DNA from: UPXZ01 sp047974405
Lineage (GTDB): Bacteria; Bacteroidota; Bacteroidia; Bacteroidales; Paludibacteraceae
DNA length: 64,000 bases
Reading direction: 5' to 3'
NCBI GenBank assembly: GCA_047974405.1
Contig: JBKECI010000053.1
Location: forward strand, 1 to 64,000
The position numbers were made by a program, and so were the translations under genes. This document shows, piece after piece, positions 55,943-64,000 of this stretch; positions within the stretch are counted from its first letter, which is position 1, and every line of letters begins with the position of its first letter. Under the pieces are notes generated by a model, which saw only the letters and a program-made list of their open reading frames with translations, ran no database searches and was not told where the DNA came from.

Positions 55943-57391
55943 CTATTTTTCAGACTTAACTCGATTGTCAAAATTAAATACTATTTTTCGATTTGGGTCT
56001 GTACTAAACAGGAAATTAAAAATAAGCACAAAACCAAATGTGCCACTTATAAAAATTAAAGGCATTTCAATACTCATCAAAAAGAGAAAAATAATGGTAT
56101 TGACAAATATCAACCAATTTTGATGTTTGATGCCGTAATACAATAGAAGACCAATAATAAACAAAACAATTGCTAAACCAATGACACCGGATTGCATCCA
56201 GTCTCCAATAATTTGATTGTGTGGATGAATGGATCTAAAATCACTATTTTTACCTATATTTAATGAGTTATAAATAGGATTATCTATGTTGATATATTTT
56301 GTCATCCCTCCCAACCCTGTTCCAAACCAAGTATTTTCTTTTATGGACTGAGCTGCTGCTTTGTAATGGCAGTTTCTTACCGGGTCGGAAATAAACCCTA
56401 CAACTTTGTCGAAGAAAAAACAGATCGCAAAAACACCTGATGTGAAAAACACAATGCTACTTGCAATCAATGTGTTTTTGTTTTTTCGTAAACTGTATAT
56501 AACACCCAATACATTTACTACCATCCACATAACTGCCATATAGCGGGATGCTGTGATAATGGTAAGTATCAAAGAAACCACCAACAAAAATCCAAACTCG
56601 ACGTATCGGATATTATTTTCTACGTTTTTTTTAGAAATATAGTACCACCCAAAAGCTAAAGAGATCAACAGATTCAGTCCGTTATAAGTTGGGTGGGTAG
56701 CAGGAGACCAAGCATATACTACTTGATAAGATTCAAAAGTTTTGACATCATATTTGTCCATCAAAAAACTTTGGCATAGAGGAAAATTCAAAAATCTGCT
56801 TTCGAGTACCCAACTACAGATAGAAATTGTAGCAAACAATATGGAAAAACGAAAATATACCAGCGCAACAGTGTCAAAGTCCTGTTTGTTTAGTTTGAAA
56901 AAACAAAAAAGTATCGGTATAAATGCTATGGGAGAAATTTCATTACGCCAAAGCATAATTCCGTCTTTCAAATTATTTGTCCACAAAAGACTCAGCGTTG
57001 TTATTCCGAAATATAAAAGCAGGAAAACTTGAAATATCTGCGGGCGGTATATTTTTTTTTCGTAAAGAAAATATACCAAAACGGCTATCACAAACACTAT
57101 TGTAAACTGAAAAGAGAGCAATGTTCGGAAATTAATTGCCGCCAAATACAATACAAGTCCCGATAGTAATACCTTTTTTTGAAACGATTGTTTTCTCCAA
57201 TATCCAAAAAACGACAATAAAAGCAGAGGCAAAGCGACAATCGCATATAAAAACAGACTGTAATAAAAATTTTTATAGTTGTTGAAACTAATAACATCAA
57301 ATTCGGTTTGTTTCGAAAGTAGCAGTGAAACAATGACAAAACTCATCAATGCGGGTAAAATTGTCCAATACTCTTTTTTCTTGCTCAGCAT
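55943..57391 (-). CDS. O-antigen ligase/polymerase family membrane protein (Wzy_C)
   Basis: The 482-residue protein has about eleven hydrophobic segments and a large loop with TGLGGMTKYINID and HPHNQIIGDWMQSGVIGLAIVLF, the Wzy_C/WaaL signature region. Such proteins polymerise or ligate O-antigen-like chains in the periplasm. It heads the minus-strand polysaccharide genes, 106 bases before the tandem glycosyltransferases. Confidence 0.87.
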   Translation of the reverse strand: MLSKKKEYWTILPALMSFVIVSLLLSKQTEFDVISFNNYKNFYYSLFLYAIVALPLLLLSFFGYWRKQSFQKKVLLSGLVLYLAAINFRTLLSFQFTIVFVIAVLVYFLYEKKIYRPQIFQVFLLLYFGITTLSLLWTNNLKDGIMLWRNEISPIAFIPILFCFFKLNKQDFDTVALVYFRFSILFATISICSWVLESRFLNFPLCQSFLMDKYDVKTFESYQVVYAWSPATHPTYNGLNLLISLAFGWYYISKKNVENNIRYVEFGFLLVVSLILTIITASRYMAVMWMVVNVLGVIYSLRKNKNTLIASSIVFFTSGVFAICFFFDKVVGFISDPVRNCHYKAAAQSIKENTWFGTGLGGMTKYINIDNPIYNSLNIGKNSDFRSIHPHNQIIGDWMQSGVIGLAIVLFIIGLLLYYGIKHQNWLIFVNTIIFLFLMSIEMPLIFISGTFGFVLIFNFLFSTDPNRKIVFNFDNRVKSEK

Positions 57392-57472
57392 AAATTTTTG
57401 CTCAGTAATAAGGTGTGATTATATTTTTGATTCATAATGTATTTCGATTTGGTATTTTAAAATTACTTCTCG

Positions 57473-58939
57473 TTATAGTTTCCATTCAAAACCCTCTTTA
57501 GTATCTTTTATTTCAAATCCCAAAGCGGTAAGTTCATTGCGTATTTTATCGGAAACAGCCCAATCTTTGTTTTTTTTTGCATCCAGACGGATGTTTAACA
57601 GCAGATCCACAGCTTTTTGATACGCCTCACCGCTTGACGAGTTTTGTTTTTCGGCTTGCAACCCGAGAATGTCTTCTATATAAAACCGGTAAACCGATTT
57701 CAGTTCTTCCAAGTTTGCATTTGAAATAGTTTCTTTACCATCGTGGATAAGATTAATCTGGCGCAAACTTTCGAATAGGTGAGAGATTACAATCGGAGTA
57801 TTCAAATCATCGTTCATCGCCTCTTCGCATTTTCTGCGTAAATCGCCAATTTCAACAGACGATTTTTCCGAAGCAGGTATTTTTTGTAATCGTGCATATC
57901 CTTCCATCAACCTTTCCAATCCTTTTTCTGATGCCTCCAACGCTTCGCTACTAAAGTCCAGTGTACTCCTGTAGTGTGCCTGCAAAATAAAAAAGCGTAT
58001 GGTCATCGGGGCAAAAGATTTTGATAGCAAAGGATGGTTGCCTGTAAAAAATTGCTCCAGAGTAATGAAATTTCCGAGAGATTTGCCCATTTTCTGCCCA
58101 CCGATAGTTATCATATTGTTGTGCATCCAATACTTTACCGTGTTCTTTCCCAATCCGGCTCTGTTTTGGGCTATTTCACATTCGTGGTGTGGAAACATCA
58201 AATCCATACCTCCACCGTGTATATCAAATTCTTCGCCCAAATATTTTGTACCCATTGCCGAGCACTCCAAGTGCCAACCAGGGAAACCTACACTCCAAGG
58301 TGCTTTCCAACGCATAATATGCTCCGGCAATGCTTTTTTCCAAAGTGCAAAATCAATGCTACGCCGTTTTTCGTTTTGCCCGTCCAAGTTTCGGGTAGTT
58401 TCCAAAAGCTCATCAATGTTTCTTCCCGAAAGCTTCCCATAATTATATGCTTTGTTGTATTTTTCCACATCGAAATAGACAGAGCCTTCGCTTTCGTAAG
58501 CAAATCCGGTATCCAATATTTTTTGTACAAACTCTATCTGCTCCATAATATGTCCCGAGGCGTGTGGCTCAATACTTGGAGGTAATATACGCAACGCTTC
58601 CATTGCCTTGTGGTATCGAAGGGTATAATATTGCACTATCTCCATTGGTTCCAACTGTTCCAATCGGGCTTTTTTTGCTACTTTATCTTCTCCCGCATCC
58701 GCATCGTTTTCGAGATGTCCTACATCGGTGATATTTCTGACATATCGAACCTTATAGCCTGCATGCGTCAAGCACCTGAAAAGAATGTCGAAAGTGATAG
58801 CAGGGCGTGCATGCCCCAAATGTGGATCGCCGTAAACCGTTGGTCCGCATACATACATACCTACATTGGGAGAATGCAACGGCATAAATCGCTCTTTCTT
58901 ATGCGTTAATGTATTGTATATATAAAGTGTATGTTCCAT
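57473..58939 (-). CDS. cysS: Cysteinyl-tRNA synthetase
   Basis: The 488-residue protein has the class I signature GPTVYGDPHLGHAR (HIGH region), zinc-site residues in MYVCGPTVY, GWHLECSAM and HHECEIAQ, and the KMSKS loop as KMGKSLGN. The C-terminal DALR-like and anticodon-binding regions follow. Length and order match the family. It is 81 bases upstream of the O-antigen ligase gene. Confidence 0.97.
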   Translation of the reverse strand: MEHTLYIYNTLTHKKERFMPLHSPNVGMYVCGPTVYGDPHLGHARPAITFDILFRCLTHAGYKVRYVRNITDVGHLENDADAGEDKVAKKARLEQLEPMEIVQYYTLRYHKAMEALRILPPSIEPHASGHIMEQIEFVQKILDTGFAYESEGSVYFDVEKYNKAYNYGKLSGRNIDELLETTRNLDGQNEKRRSIDFALWKKALPEHIMRWKAPWSVGFPGWHLECSAMGTKYLGEEFDIHGGGMDLMFPHHECEIAQNRAGLGKNTVKYWMHNNMITIGGQKMGKSLGNFITLEQFFTGNHPLLSKSFAPMTIRFFILQAHYRSTLDFSSEALEASEKGLERLMEGYARLQKIPASEKSSVEIGDLRRKCEEAMNDDLNTPIVISHLFESLRQINLIHDGKETISNANLEELKSVYRFYIEDILGLQAEKQNSSSGEAYQKAVDLLLNIRLDAKKNKDWAVSDKIRNELTALGFEIKDTKEGFEWKL

Positions 58940-58985
58940 ATTTTTATTTAGATAGTGTCGGTTGACTGCTTTTTTAATGAAGTAA

Positions 58986-59741
58986 TTATCCTATTCCTCT
59001 TTGTTGTTTTAAATAATCGTAAGCATTTTTCACTTCTCGAAATTTCTCTGTGGCTTTGTTTTTTACCTCTTCACCCAAATTTTGTACTTTGTCGGGGTGA
59101 TATTTCATAGCCATACGCCTATAAGCAACTTTTATTTCATCATTGGTAGCATCGGGGGTTATCTCTAGCATATCATACGCCCAGTGGACATTCTGCTGTT
59201 TGTTGTAGGGGGCCTGCAAAGATTGAAAATCTAAATCGCTGATGCTAAATTCCCAAGCAATTCGTTGGATAACATTCAGTTCGAGCTGATTAATTACACT
59301 GTCGGCATAAGCAATATCAAACAAAAAATGGACCAATTCCAATTTGGAGGAATAGTTCATATATCTACCGATTTGCCTTGCAACTTCTGTCTCGTTGATA
59401 TTCTGTTGTAGTAGATTTTTTAATATTTGCAATGCTTCCAACGCCCTTTCTTCACCAAAATTTGCAACTAAAAATCGCTTTACAACAGATAATTCTATTC
59501 TTTGGGGTTTTCCGTCCGCTTTCATCACACAAGCGATAATTACCAACAGACTCATTTTAAAGTCTCCTTCTTGCGTAGCCTCTCGACGGCGGGAGTAGGT
59601 ATCTCCAAACACACCCCCTTGTGTCACGGTTACAGTTGCATTGTCCACCACCGCACCAATAACAAATCCTACAACAGCTCCGATTGGACCGCCTAATACA
59701 AATCCCAATCCGCCCGTAATCCATTTTGCAAAGCCAGCCAT
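58986..59741 (-). CDS. DjlA-like protein: TerB domain and C-terminal J-domain
   Basis: The 251-residue protein starts with a Gly-rich hydrophobic stretch (GGLGFVLGGPIGAVVGFVIGAVV) that may insert into a membrane, followed by a TerB/tellurite-resistance-like helical domain (LLVIIACVMKADG.., LELNVIQRIAWEF), and ends with a J-domain containing YHPDK. This is the DjlA layout, a membrane co-chaperone that stimulates DnaK. It is 46 bases upstream of cysS and divergent from the NikR-like gene. Confidence 0.88.
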   Translation of the reverse strand: MAGFAKWITGGLGFVLGGPIGAVVGFVIGAVVDNATVTVTQGGVFGDTYSRRREATQEGDFKMSLLVIIACVMKADGKPQRIELSVVKRFLVANFGEERALEALQILKNLLQQNINETEVARQIGRYMNYSSKLELVHFLFDIAYADSVINQLELNVIQRIAWEFSISDLDFQSLQAPYNKQQNVHWAYDMLEITPDATNDEIKVAYRRMAMKYHPDKVQNLGEEVKNKATEKFREVKNAYDYLKQQRGIG

Positions 59742-59869
59742 ACTCTTTTTTTGAGCAACAAAGGTACTAAAAATCTGTTTATTATACGAACATATTAATT
59801 TTGTCGGAATTTGATGATTTTACTGTTGAGAAATTACATGAAACAATTTATAAAAAAACTGCATCAAAT

Positions 59870-59901
59870 TTTGATACCTTTGACAGTTTTTATTACCTTT
59901 G
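59870..59901 (+). promoter_or_regulatory. Promoter of the NikR-like gene (TTTG-N20-TACCTTTG)
   Basis: A TTTG (59870-59873) is separated by 20 bases from TACCTTTG (59894-59901), matching the Bacteroidetes primary-sigma pattern TTTG-N19-21-TAnnTTTG. It is 28 bases before the start codon. A second TACCTTTG occurs at 59875-59882. Confidence 0.7.
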
Positions 59902-59925
59902 TGTTATTTTTTTTTAAAAAGGTAA
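59893..59925 (+). promoter_or_regulatory. Dyad (candidate autoregulatory operator) overlapping the NikR-like promoter
   Basis: TTACCTTT (59893-59900) and AAAGGTAA (59918-59925) are perfect inverted half-sites separated by 17 bases. The left half overlaps the -7 element and the right half ends four bases before the ATG. The spacing is close to the N16 of known NikR operators, though the half-site sequence differs. Part of the left arm is explained by promoter consensus, but the right arm is not. Confidence 0.5.
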
Positions 59926-59929
59926 CACT

Positions 59930-60331
59930 ATGTCTGTATCCCGCTTTGGAGTTTCGCTCGAAAATGACCTTTTAGAAGCTTTGGATGCCTATGTCTGCGA
60001 CAATAAATTTCCAAACCGTTCACAGGCAATACGCCATTTGATAGAAAAAAATCTAGTTGAAAAAAAATGGATGTGTAATAATATTGTTGCCGGAGCAATA
60101 ATTTTGACATACGATATTCGCAAAATAGAAATAGTTACCAAACTTACCGAGACAAAACTAGACACTACCAATAAAATTCTATCTTCACAAAGTTTCCATA
60201 TTTCTGAAAATAAACTGCTCGAAATCATCGCTGTAAAAGGACCATCGTACAAACTGACCGAATTATCCGAAAAATTGATTGGTATCAAAGGTATCGAACA
60301 TGGAAAATTGATTATGAGCAAGGTAGATTAA
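59930..60331 (+). CDS. NikR-family ribbon-helix-helix regulator with altered metal site
   Basis: The 133-residue protein has an N-terminal RHH domain (FGVSLENDLLEALDAYV, NRSQAIRHLIEKNL) and a C-terminal ACT-like domain ending GIKGIEHGKLIMSK, which aligns over its full length with E. coli NikR. Of the four NikR nickel ligands (H76, H87, H89, C95 in E. coli), the matching residues here are L77, S88, H90 and L96, so only one remains. The protein may sense another metal or effector, or bind nickel differently. It is followed by a TonB-dependent receptor after 74 bases and is probably co-transcribed with it. Confidence 0.82.
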   Translation: MSVSRFGVSLENDLLEALDAYVCDNKFPNRSQAIRHLIEKNLVEKKWMCNNIVAGAIILTYDIRKIEIVTKLTETKLDTTNKILSSQSFHISENKLLEIIAVKGPSYKLTELSEKLIGIKGIEHGKLIMSKVD

Positions 60332-60405
60332 TTTTAATTCATTATTTTTTTACCCTGCAAGTAACACGTTTATGATAAATAATAACACAATAAAAATTTA
60401 ATACT

Positions 60406-62220
60406 ATGAGAATCGGAGCAATTCTACTTTTTATTACTGCCCTATTTCAATTATATGCACAAAAAGCAGGCAAAGACTCTACCATTTTGAACGAAGTAAT
60501 CGTTACCGGAACAAAAATAGAGACCTCACGAAAAGTAATTCCATTATCAGTTTCGCAAGTTACTGCCAGAGAAATAGAAAGCACAGGGCAGATTAATATT
60601 TTGCCTGCGTTGAACACCTTTGTGCCCGGCCTGTTTGTAACCCAACGAAATATTTTGGGCTTTGGTGTTTCTACAGGAGGCTCGGGAGCTATTACAATGC
60701 GTGGCATAGGAGGAAGTCCTAATAACGAAGTGCTGGTTCTAATTGACGGACATCCGCAGTATCAAGGCATTTTCGGACATCCACTCCCCGATGCCTATGT
60801 AGCTTCGGATGTAGAAAAAGTAGAAATTATACGCGGATCGGGTTCGTTTCTTTACGGGTCAAACGCTATGGGAGGGGTTATCAACATCATTACCAAAAAA
60901 GCTACAAAAGAAGGTACAAGTGGCAATGTAGGTGGCGCTTACGGCTCGTACAACACACAAAAGTACTATGGTTCCATTGGCTATAAAGACAACAGATTCA
61001 GCATTCTTTCATCTGTAAACCACAGTCGCACTGACGGTATCAGAGACAACACCGACTTTAGGATTACAAACGGGTATTTGAAAGCAAGCTACGAATTGAG
61101 CAGTCATTTTAAGCTTACCGCCGATGCCAATGTGGCAGAGTTGAATGCCAACGATAATGGCTCTATCTATCTGGCAACTCCCAAACCGTTTAATATTGAC
61201 GTTTTACGAGGGAAAACCGCTATTTCGTTAGAAAACAGATACAATAATTTGGAAGGTGCTTTGAAAATATTTCATAATTTTGGAGAGCATACCCTTTCAG
61301 ACGGTTTTCATTCTACCGACCGCAACAGCGGCATTATGTTATATCAAACCTGCAAACTCTCTACTGGAACCTCTCTTACGGCAGGGGTAGACTTTAAACA
61401 ATACGGAGGCATGGTAAACCAAACCAAATACAAAGACTCACTACTCACCGTAAACGAACTGGCCGGATATGTTTACGCCCAACAAAACTTATGGAACAGC
61501 TTGACTCTGAGTACCGGTTTGCGCCTAGACAATAATTCGGAATATGGAAGCGAGTGGGTGCCTATGGGAGGCATTTCATATTATCCAACGGAGAGTACGA
61601 TACTGAAATTTACCGCATCAAAGGGATTTCGCAGCCCTACCATTATGGAACTCTATTTATACGCCCCCAATACCAATTTACTTTCGGAACGGATGATAAA
61701 TTATGAGTTAAGCTGGCTACAATCGTTGCTAAACAAAAAATTGAGTACCGAAATCACACTTTACAAAGTAAAGGGAGAAAATCTGATACAGGTCGTTGGA
61801 CAGTATCCAAATGTACAACGTCAAAATGTGGGTACATTCGATAATCAAGGCATTGAATGCTCGGCAAAATATAGTGTGAATAAAAATATTTCTCTGAATG
61901 CCAACTACAGTTATTTAAAGTTAAAAACTCCGGTTTTGGCAGCGCCCCGCCAACAATTGAACGTAAGCGCCCATTTTTCTCATAAAATTTGGGGATTACA
62001 CTTAAACGGACAATATATAGAGAAACTTTATACCTCATTATCACCCCTGACGATTCAGTCAGATTATTTATTACTAAACGCACGCTTGACTTGCCACCCA
62101 ACGAAAAGCATTCAACTTTTTGCCATAGGAAATAATCTGCTAAACAAAAGCTATCAGATAAACTACGGATATCCAATGCCAAAAGCAAATTTTAGCGGTG
62201 GATTTACGTATCGTTTTTAA
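60406..62220 (+). CDS. TonB-dependent outer-membrane receptor (BtuB/CirA-like)
   Basis: The 604-residue protein has a signal peptide ending QLYAQ, a TonB-box-like NEVIVTGTKI near the N-terminus, a plug domain (MRGIGGSPNNEVLVLIDGHPQYQG, VEIIRGSGSFLYGSNAMGGVINIIT) and a 22-strand barrel ending FSGGFTYRF. It has no carboxypeptidase-regulatory-like domain and so is not of the SusC type. Position behind a NikR-like regulator suggests metal chelate or cofactor uptake. Substrate cannot be read from sequence. Confidence 0.9.
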   Translation: MRIGAILLFITALFQLYAQKAGKDSTILNEVIVTGTKIETSRKVIPLSVSQVTAREIESTGQINILPALNTFVPGLFVTQRNILGFGVSTGGSGAITMRGIGGSPNNEVLVLIDGHPQYQGIFGHPLPDAYVASDVEKVEIIRGSGSFLYGSNAMGGVINIITKKATKEGTSGNVGGAYGSYNTQKYYGSIGYKDNRFSILSSVNHSRTDGIRDNTDFRITNGYLKASYELSSHFKLTADANVAELNANDNGSIYLATPKPFNIDVLRGKTAISLENRYNNLEGALKIFHNFGEHTLSDGFHSTDRNSGIMLYQTCKLSTGTSLTAGVDFKQYGGMVNQTKYKDSLLTVNELAGYVYAQQNLWNSLTLSTGLRLDNNSEYGSEWVPMGGISYYPTESTILKFTASKGFRSPTIMELYLYAPNTNLLSERMINYELSWLQSLLNKKLSTEITLYKVKGENLIQVVGQYPNVQRQNVGTFDNQGIECSAKYSVNKNISLNANYSYLKLKTPVLAAPRQQLNVSAHFSHKIWGLHLNGQYIEKLYTSLSPLTIQSDYLLLNARLTCHPTKSIQLFAIGNNLLNKSYQINYGYPMPKANFSGGFTYRF

Positions 62221-62316
62221 TCAATACGCTTATTAAAAAAGTTGGTTTAGAGCAGTTACAATTCAATAATAACGCCTATCTCCGACAAAAAGCGGAACAA
62301 AAAACCAAAACAATAT

Positions 62317-62347
62317 ATTGTATCTATCGGATTTATCATTACCTTTG
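62317..62347 (+). promoter_or_regulatory. Promoter of the riboswitch/btuB-like transcript
   Basis: ATTG (62317-62320) is followed after 19 bases by TACCTTTG (62340-62347), matching the Bacteroidetes promoter form with one mismatch in the -33 element. The 8-mer TTACCTTT is also the left half of the dyad before the NikR-like gene. Confidence 0.5.
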
Positions 62348-62359
62348 TCCACAAAGTTT

Positions 62360-62580
62360 TTGGTTTGTATTTTTGCTCTCTGCAAAAATCAATTAAAAGG
62401 GAATGCCGTGAAATTCGGCAACAGTCCCGCTGCTGTAAAATCCTCTCTTTGACTCATAATAAGCATTATAAGTGAGAGAGAAACTGCAAAAAACTCTAAG
62501 ACACCACTGTTTCGAAATATTTCGAGATGGGAAGGTTTTGTAGTGTACAGGAAAAGTCAGAAGACCTGCCAAAACAAATA
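62360..62580 (+). ncRNA. Cobalamin riboswitch
   Basis: The conserved core is visible: GGGAATGCCGTGAAATTCGG followed by CAACAGTCCCGCTGCTGTAA (62400-62438), a peripheral hairpin (CTCATAAT..ATTATAAGTGAG), CCACTG (62504-62509), the stem TCGAAATATTTCGA, GATGGGAAGG, and the B12 box AGTCAGAAGACCTGCC (62555-62570). It lies about 115 bases before the btuB-like start codon. Riboswitches of this family reduce expression of cobalamin uptake genes when adenosylcobalamin or a related form is present. The ends of the P1 stem are approximate. Confidence 0.96.
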
Positions 62581-62693
62581 TATGTTTCAAGCTTTCGAGG
62601 ATAGAGCTAAAACCAATACCGCCATATTTTGAGCGCCTGTTGCTTTTTACTTTATTTCAAGCTATTTGTGATATTTTTCAAATAGATTGCAGT

Positions 62694-64000
62694 ATGTTTG
62701 TTGTTTTTTTACGTATCTTAAGTTTATCGGTTATACTTTTTACAAGTAGAACAATGGCTTTTGCACAGTATAGTACCGTACAAAAAAGCGATACGCTTGG
62801 TGAAATAACAGTAAAAGCAAATGCAGCAAATATTGAACACACATCGTCCTCTCCACTGCAAATACTCACGCAAAAAGAACTGCACGGACTGAATACTTTA
62901 CAAATCTCCGATGCCGTAAAATACCTGTCGGGAGTGGTTGTAAAAGATTATGGAGGGGTAGGCGGACTAAAAACCGTTTCGGTACGCAGCTTGGGAGCAA
63001 ATCACACGGCTGTAAGCTACGACGGAGTAAGACTTAACGATATACAAACAGGACAAATTGACATTGGCAGATTCTCTATAGAAAATGCAGAGAGTATTTC
63101 TTTGTCAATCGGGCAAAACGACAATATATTTCAACCTGCATCACTTTTTTCTTCCGCATCCATATTAAACATCAACACTTCATATCCTTTTTTTGAAAAT
63201 AATAGAACTCTAAACTCTCGTATCTCTTTCAAAACAGGTTCCTTCGGCCTTATCAACCCGTCTCTTCTATTTGAGAAACAGATTTCGAAAAAACAGACTC
63301 TAACATTCGGTGGAGAGTGGCTTTCTACCAATGGAGAATATCCATATACCTTGCGTTATGGCTCGGCAGAATACGACAGTATTAAAACAAGAAAAAACAG
63401 TGATGTCAAAAATCTCCGCTTAGAGGCCTCTTTACATGTTGTTTTCTCAAAGAAGAGCAACGGTTACACCAAAATTTATTATTACCGCTCCGAAAGAGGG
63501 TTGCCGGGAGCAGTCGTTTTATATAATTCGGATAAGGCTTCGTCTCAAAGGCTTTGTGATAGAGTAGCGTTTGTACAATCGCATTTCGAGTCTGAGCTTT
63601 CACAGAAATTTGCGTATAAGATTGATACAAAATACAATCAAAGTTTTTTGAAATATACCGATTCCATTTTTTTTTCGATTGAAAATATCGATGATAAATA
63701 CGTTCAGAATGAATACTATGTTTCCGGCTCATTGTTGTACAAAGTCAGTAACAACCTATCATTTTCAGCAAATAACGATATCACTTTCAGCAATCTGAAC
63801 ACCAATAAGTCTGAATTTGCTTTCCCAAAAAGAACAAGTTATTTGAGCGTGTTGGCAGGAAAATATATTTCAGCCCATCTAAAGATACTGGCAACGATGC
63901 TCTACAGCTATACCAACGAAAGGGTAAAAAAAGGAAAAACACCACCTGAGTACAACAAACTATTGCCCTATTTGAGTTTTTCATACCAACCGTTTTTAGA
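62694..64000 (+). CDS. btuB: BtuB-like TonB-dependent cobalamin receptor (partial, off right edge)
   Basis: The frame opens with a signal peptide (start MFVVFLRILSLSVILF, ending MAFAQ) and stays open to the window end. A TonB-box-like GEITVKA segment and a plug domain follow (LQISDAVKYLSGVVVKDYGGVGGLKTVSVRSLGANHTAVSYDGVRL), then barrel strands with alternating aromatic residues. Control by a cobalamin riboswitch supports cobalamin or a corrinoid as substrate. The gene symbol rests mainly on this context. Confidence 0.88.
   Translation, partial: MFVVFLRILSLSVILFTSRTMAFAQYSTVQKSDTLGEITVKANAANIEHTSSSPLQILTQKELHGLNTLQISDAVKYLSGVVVKDYGGVGGLKTVSVRSLGANHTAVSYDGVRLNDIQTGQIDIGRFSIENAESISLSIGQNDNIFQPASLFSSASILNINTSYPFFENNRTLNSRISFKTGSFGLINPSLLFEKQISKKQTLTFGGEWLSTNGEYPYTLRYGSAEYDSIKTRKNSDVKNLRLEASLHVVFSKKSNGYTKIYYYRSERGLPGAVVLYNSDKASSQRLCDRVAFVQSHFESELSQKFAYKIDTKYNQSFLKYTDSIFFSIENIDDKYVQNEYYVSGSLLYKVSNNLSFSANNDITFSNLNTNKSEFAFPKRTSYLSVLAGKYISAHLKILATMLYSYTNERVKKGKTPPEYNKLLPYLSFSYQPFL

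Overview
The window looks like a chromosomal segment of a Bacteroidota (Bacteroidales-type) bacterium that carries a type IX secretion system (T9SS). The evidence is two adjacent SusC/SusD pairs, C-terminal T9SS sorting domains on three secreted proteins, promoter -7 elements of the Bacteroidetes form TAnnTTTG, few visible Shine-Dalgarno sequences, and a menaquinone operon next to typical Bacteroidales housekeeping genes. The species cannot be named from the sequence. No rRNA, tRNA, CRISPR array, transposase or phage gene is visible.

Region 1 (1-20950, all minus strand) is a polysaccharide-utilisation locus. In transcription order it holds SusC, SusD, SusC, SusD, a surface lipoprotein with Ig-like and discoidin domains, a large beta-helix protein with discoidin and beta-trefoil modules, an M60 (mucin/glycoprotein) zinc peptidase with a T9SS tail, and a BNR_4 plus polysaccharide lyase family 8 gene that leaves the window on the left. 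The lyase and peptidase suggest host glycosaminoglycans or proteoglycan/mucin glycoproteins as substrate. The lyase gene is split by one in-frame TAA at 2470-2472, although all four visible catalytic residues of the lyase are kept.

Region 2 (21611-27927, minus) is a menaquinone operon: thioesterase (menI-like), menF, menD, menB, menC, menE. Region 3 (28209-40763, minus) holds secreted and envelope proteins: an M6 metalloprotease, a small coiled-coil protein, a three-gene operon (phosphodiester glycosidase, beta-propeller, amidase), a TonB protein, a membrane TPR/HTH regulator and an M48 lipoprotein peptidase. Several have clear hairpin terminators.

Region 4 (41154-49827) is mostly housekeeping: VanZ-like protein, dprA, a sirtuin, RNase R, a diacylglycerol-kinase-like lipid kinase, gyrB and a LOG-family phosphoribohydrolase. 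Region 5 (49909-57391) is a small surface-polysaccharide island: a GH16-like protein without the usual catalytic motif, two Stealth-type sugar-phosphate transferases, a GT92-like transferase, two tandem paralogous glycosyltransferases and an O-antigen ligase/polymerase. A G8 tract lies just upstream of one glycosyltransferase.

Region 6 (57473-64000) has cysS, a DjlA-like J-protein, a NikR-family regulator that lacks most of the canonical nickel ligands, a TonB-dependent receptor directly behind it, and a cobalamin riboswitch controlling a BtuB-like receptor that runs off the right edge. The regulator/receptor pair, with a dyad over its promoter, is the best candidate in the window for an undescribed metal- or cofactor-responsive circuit.
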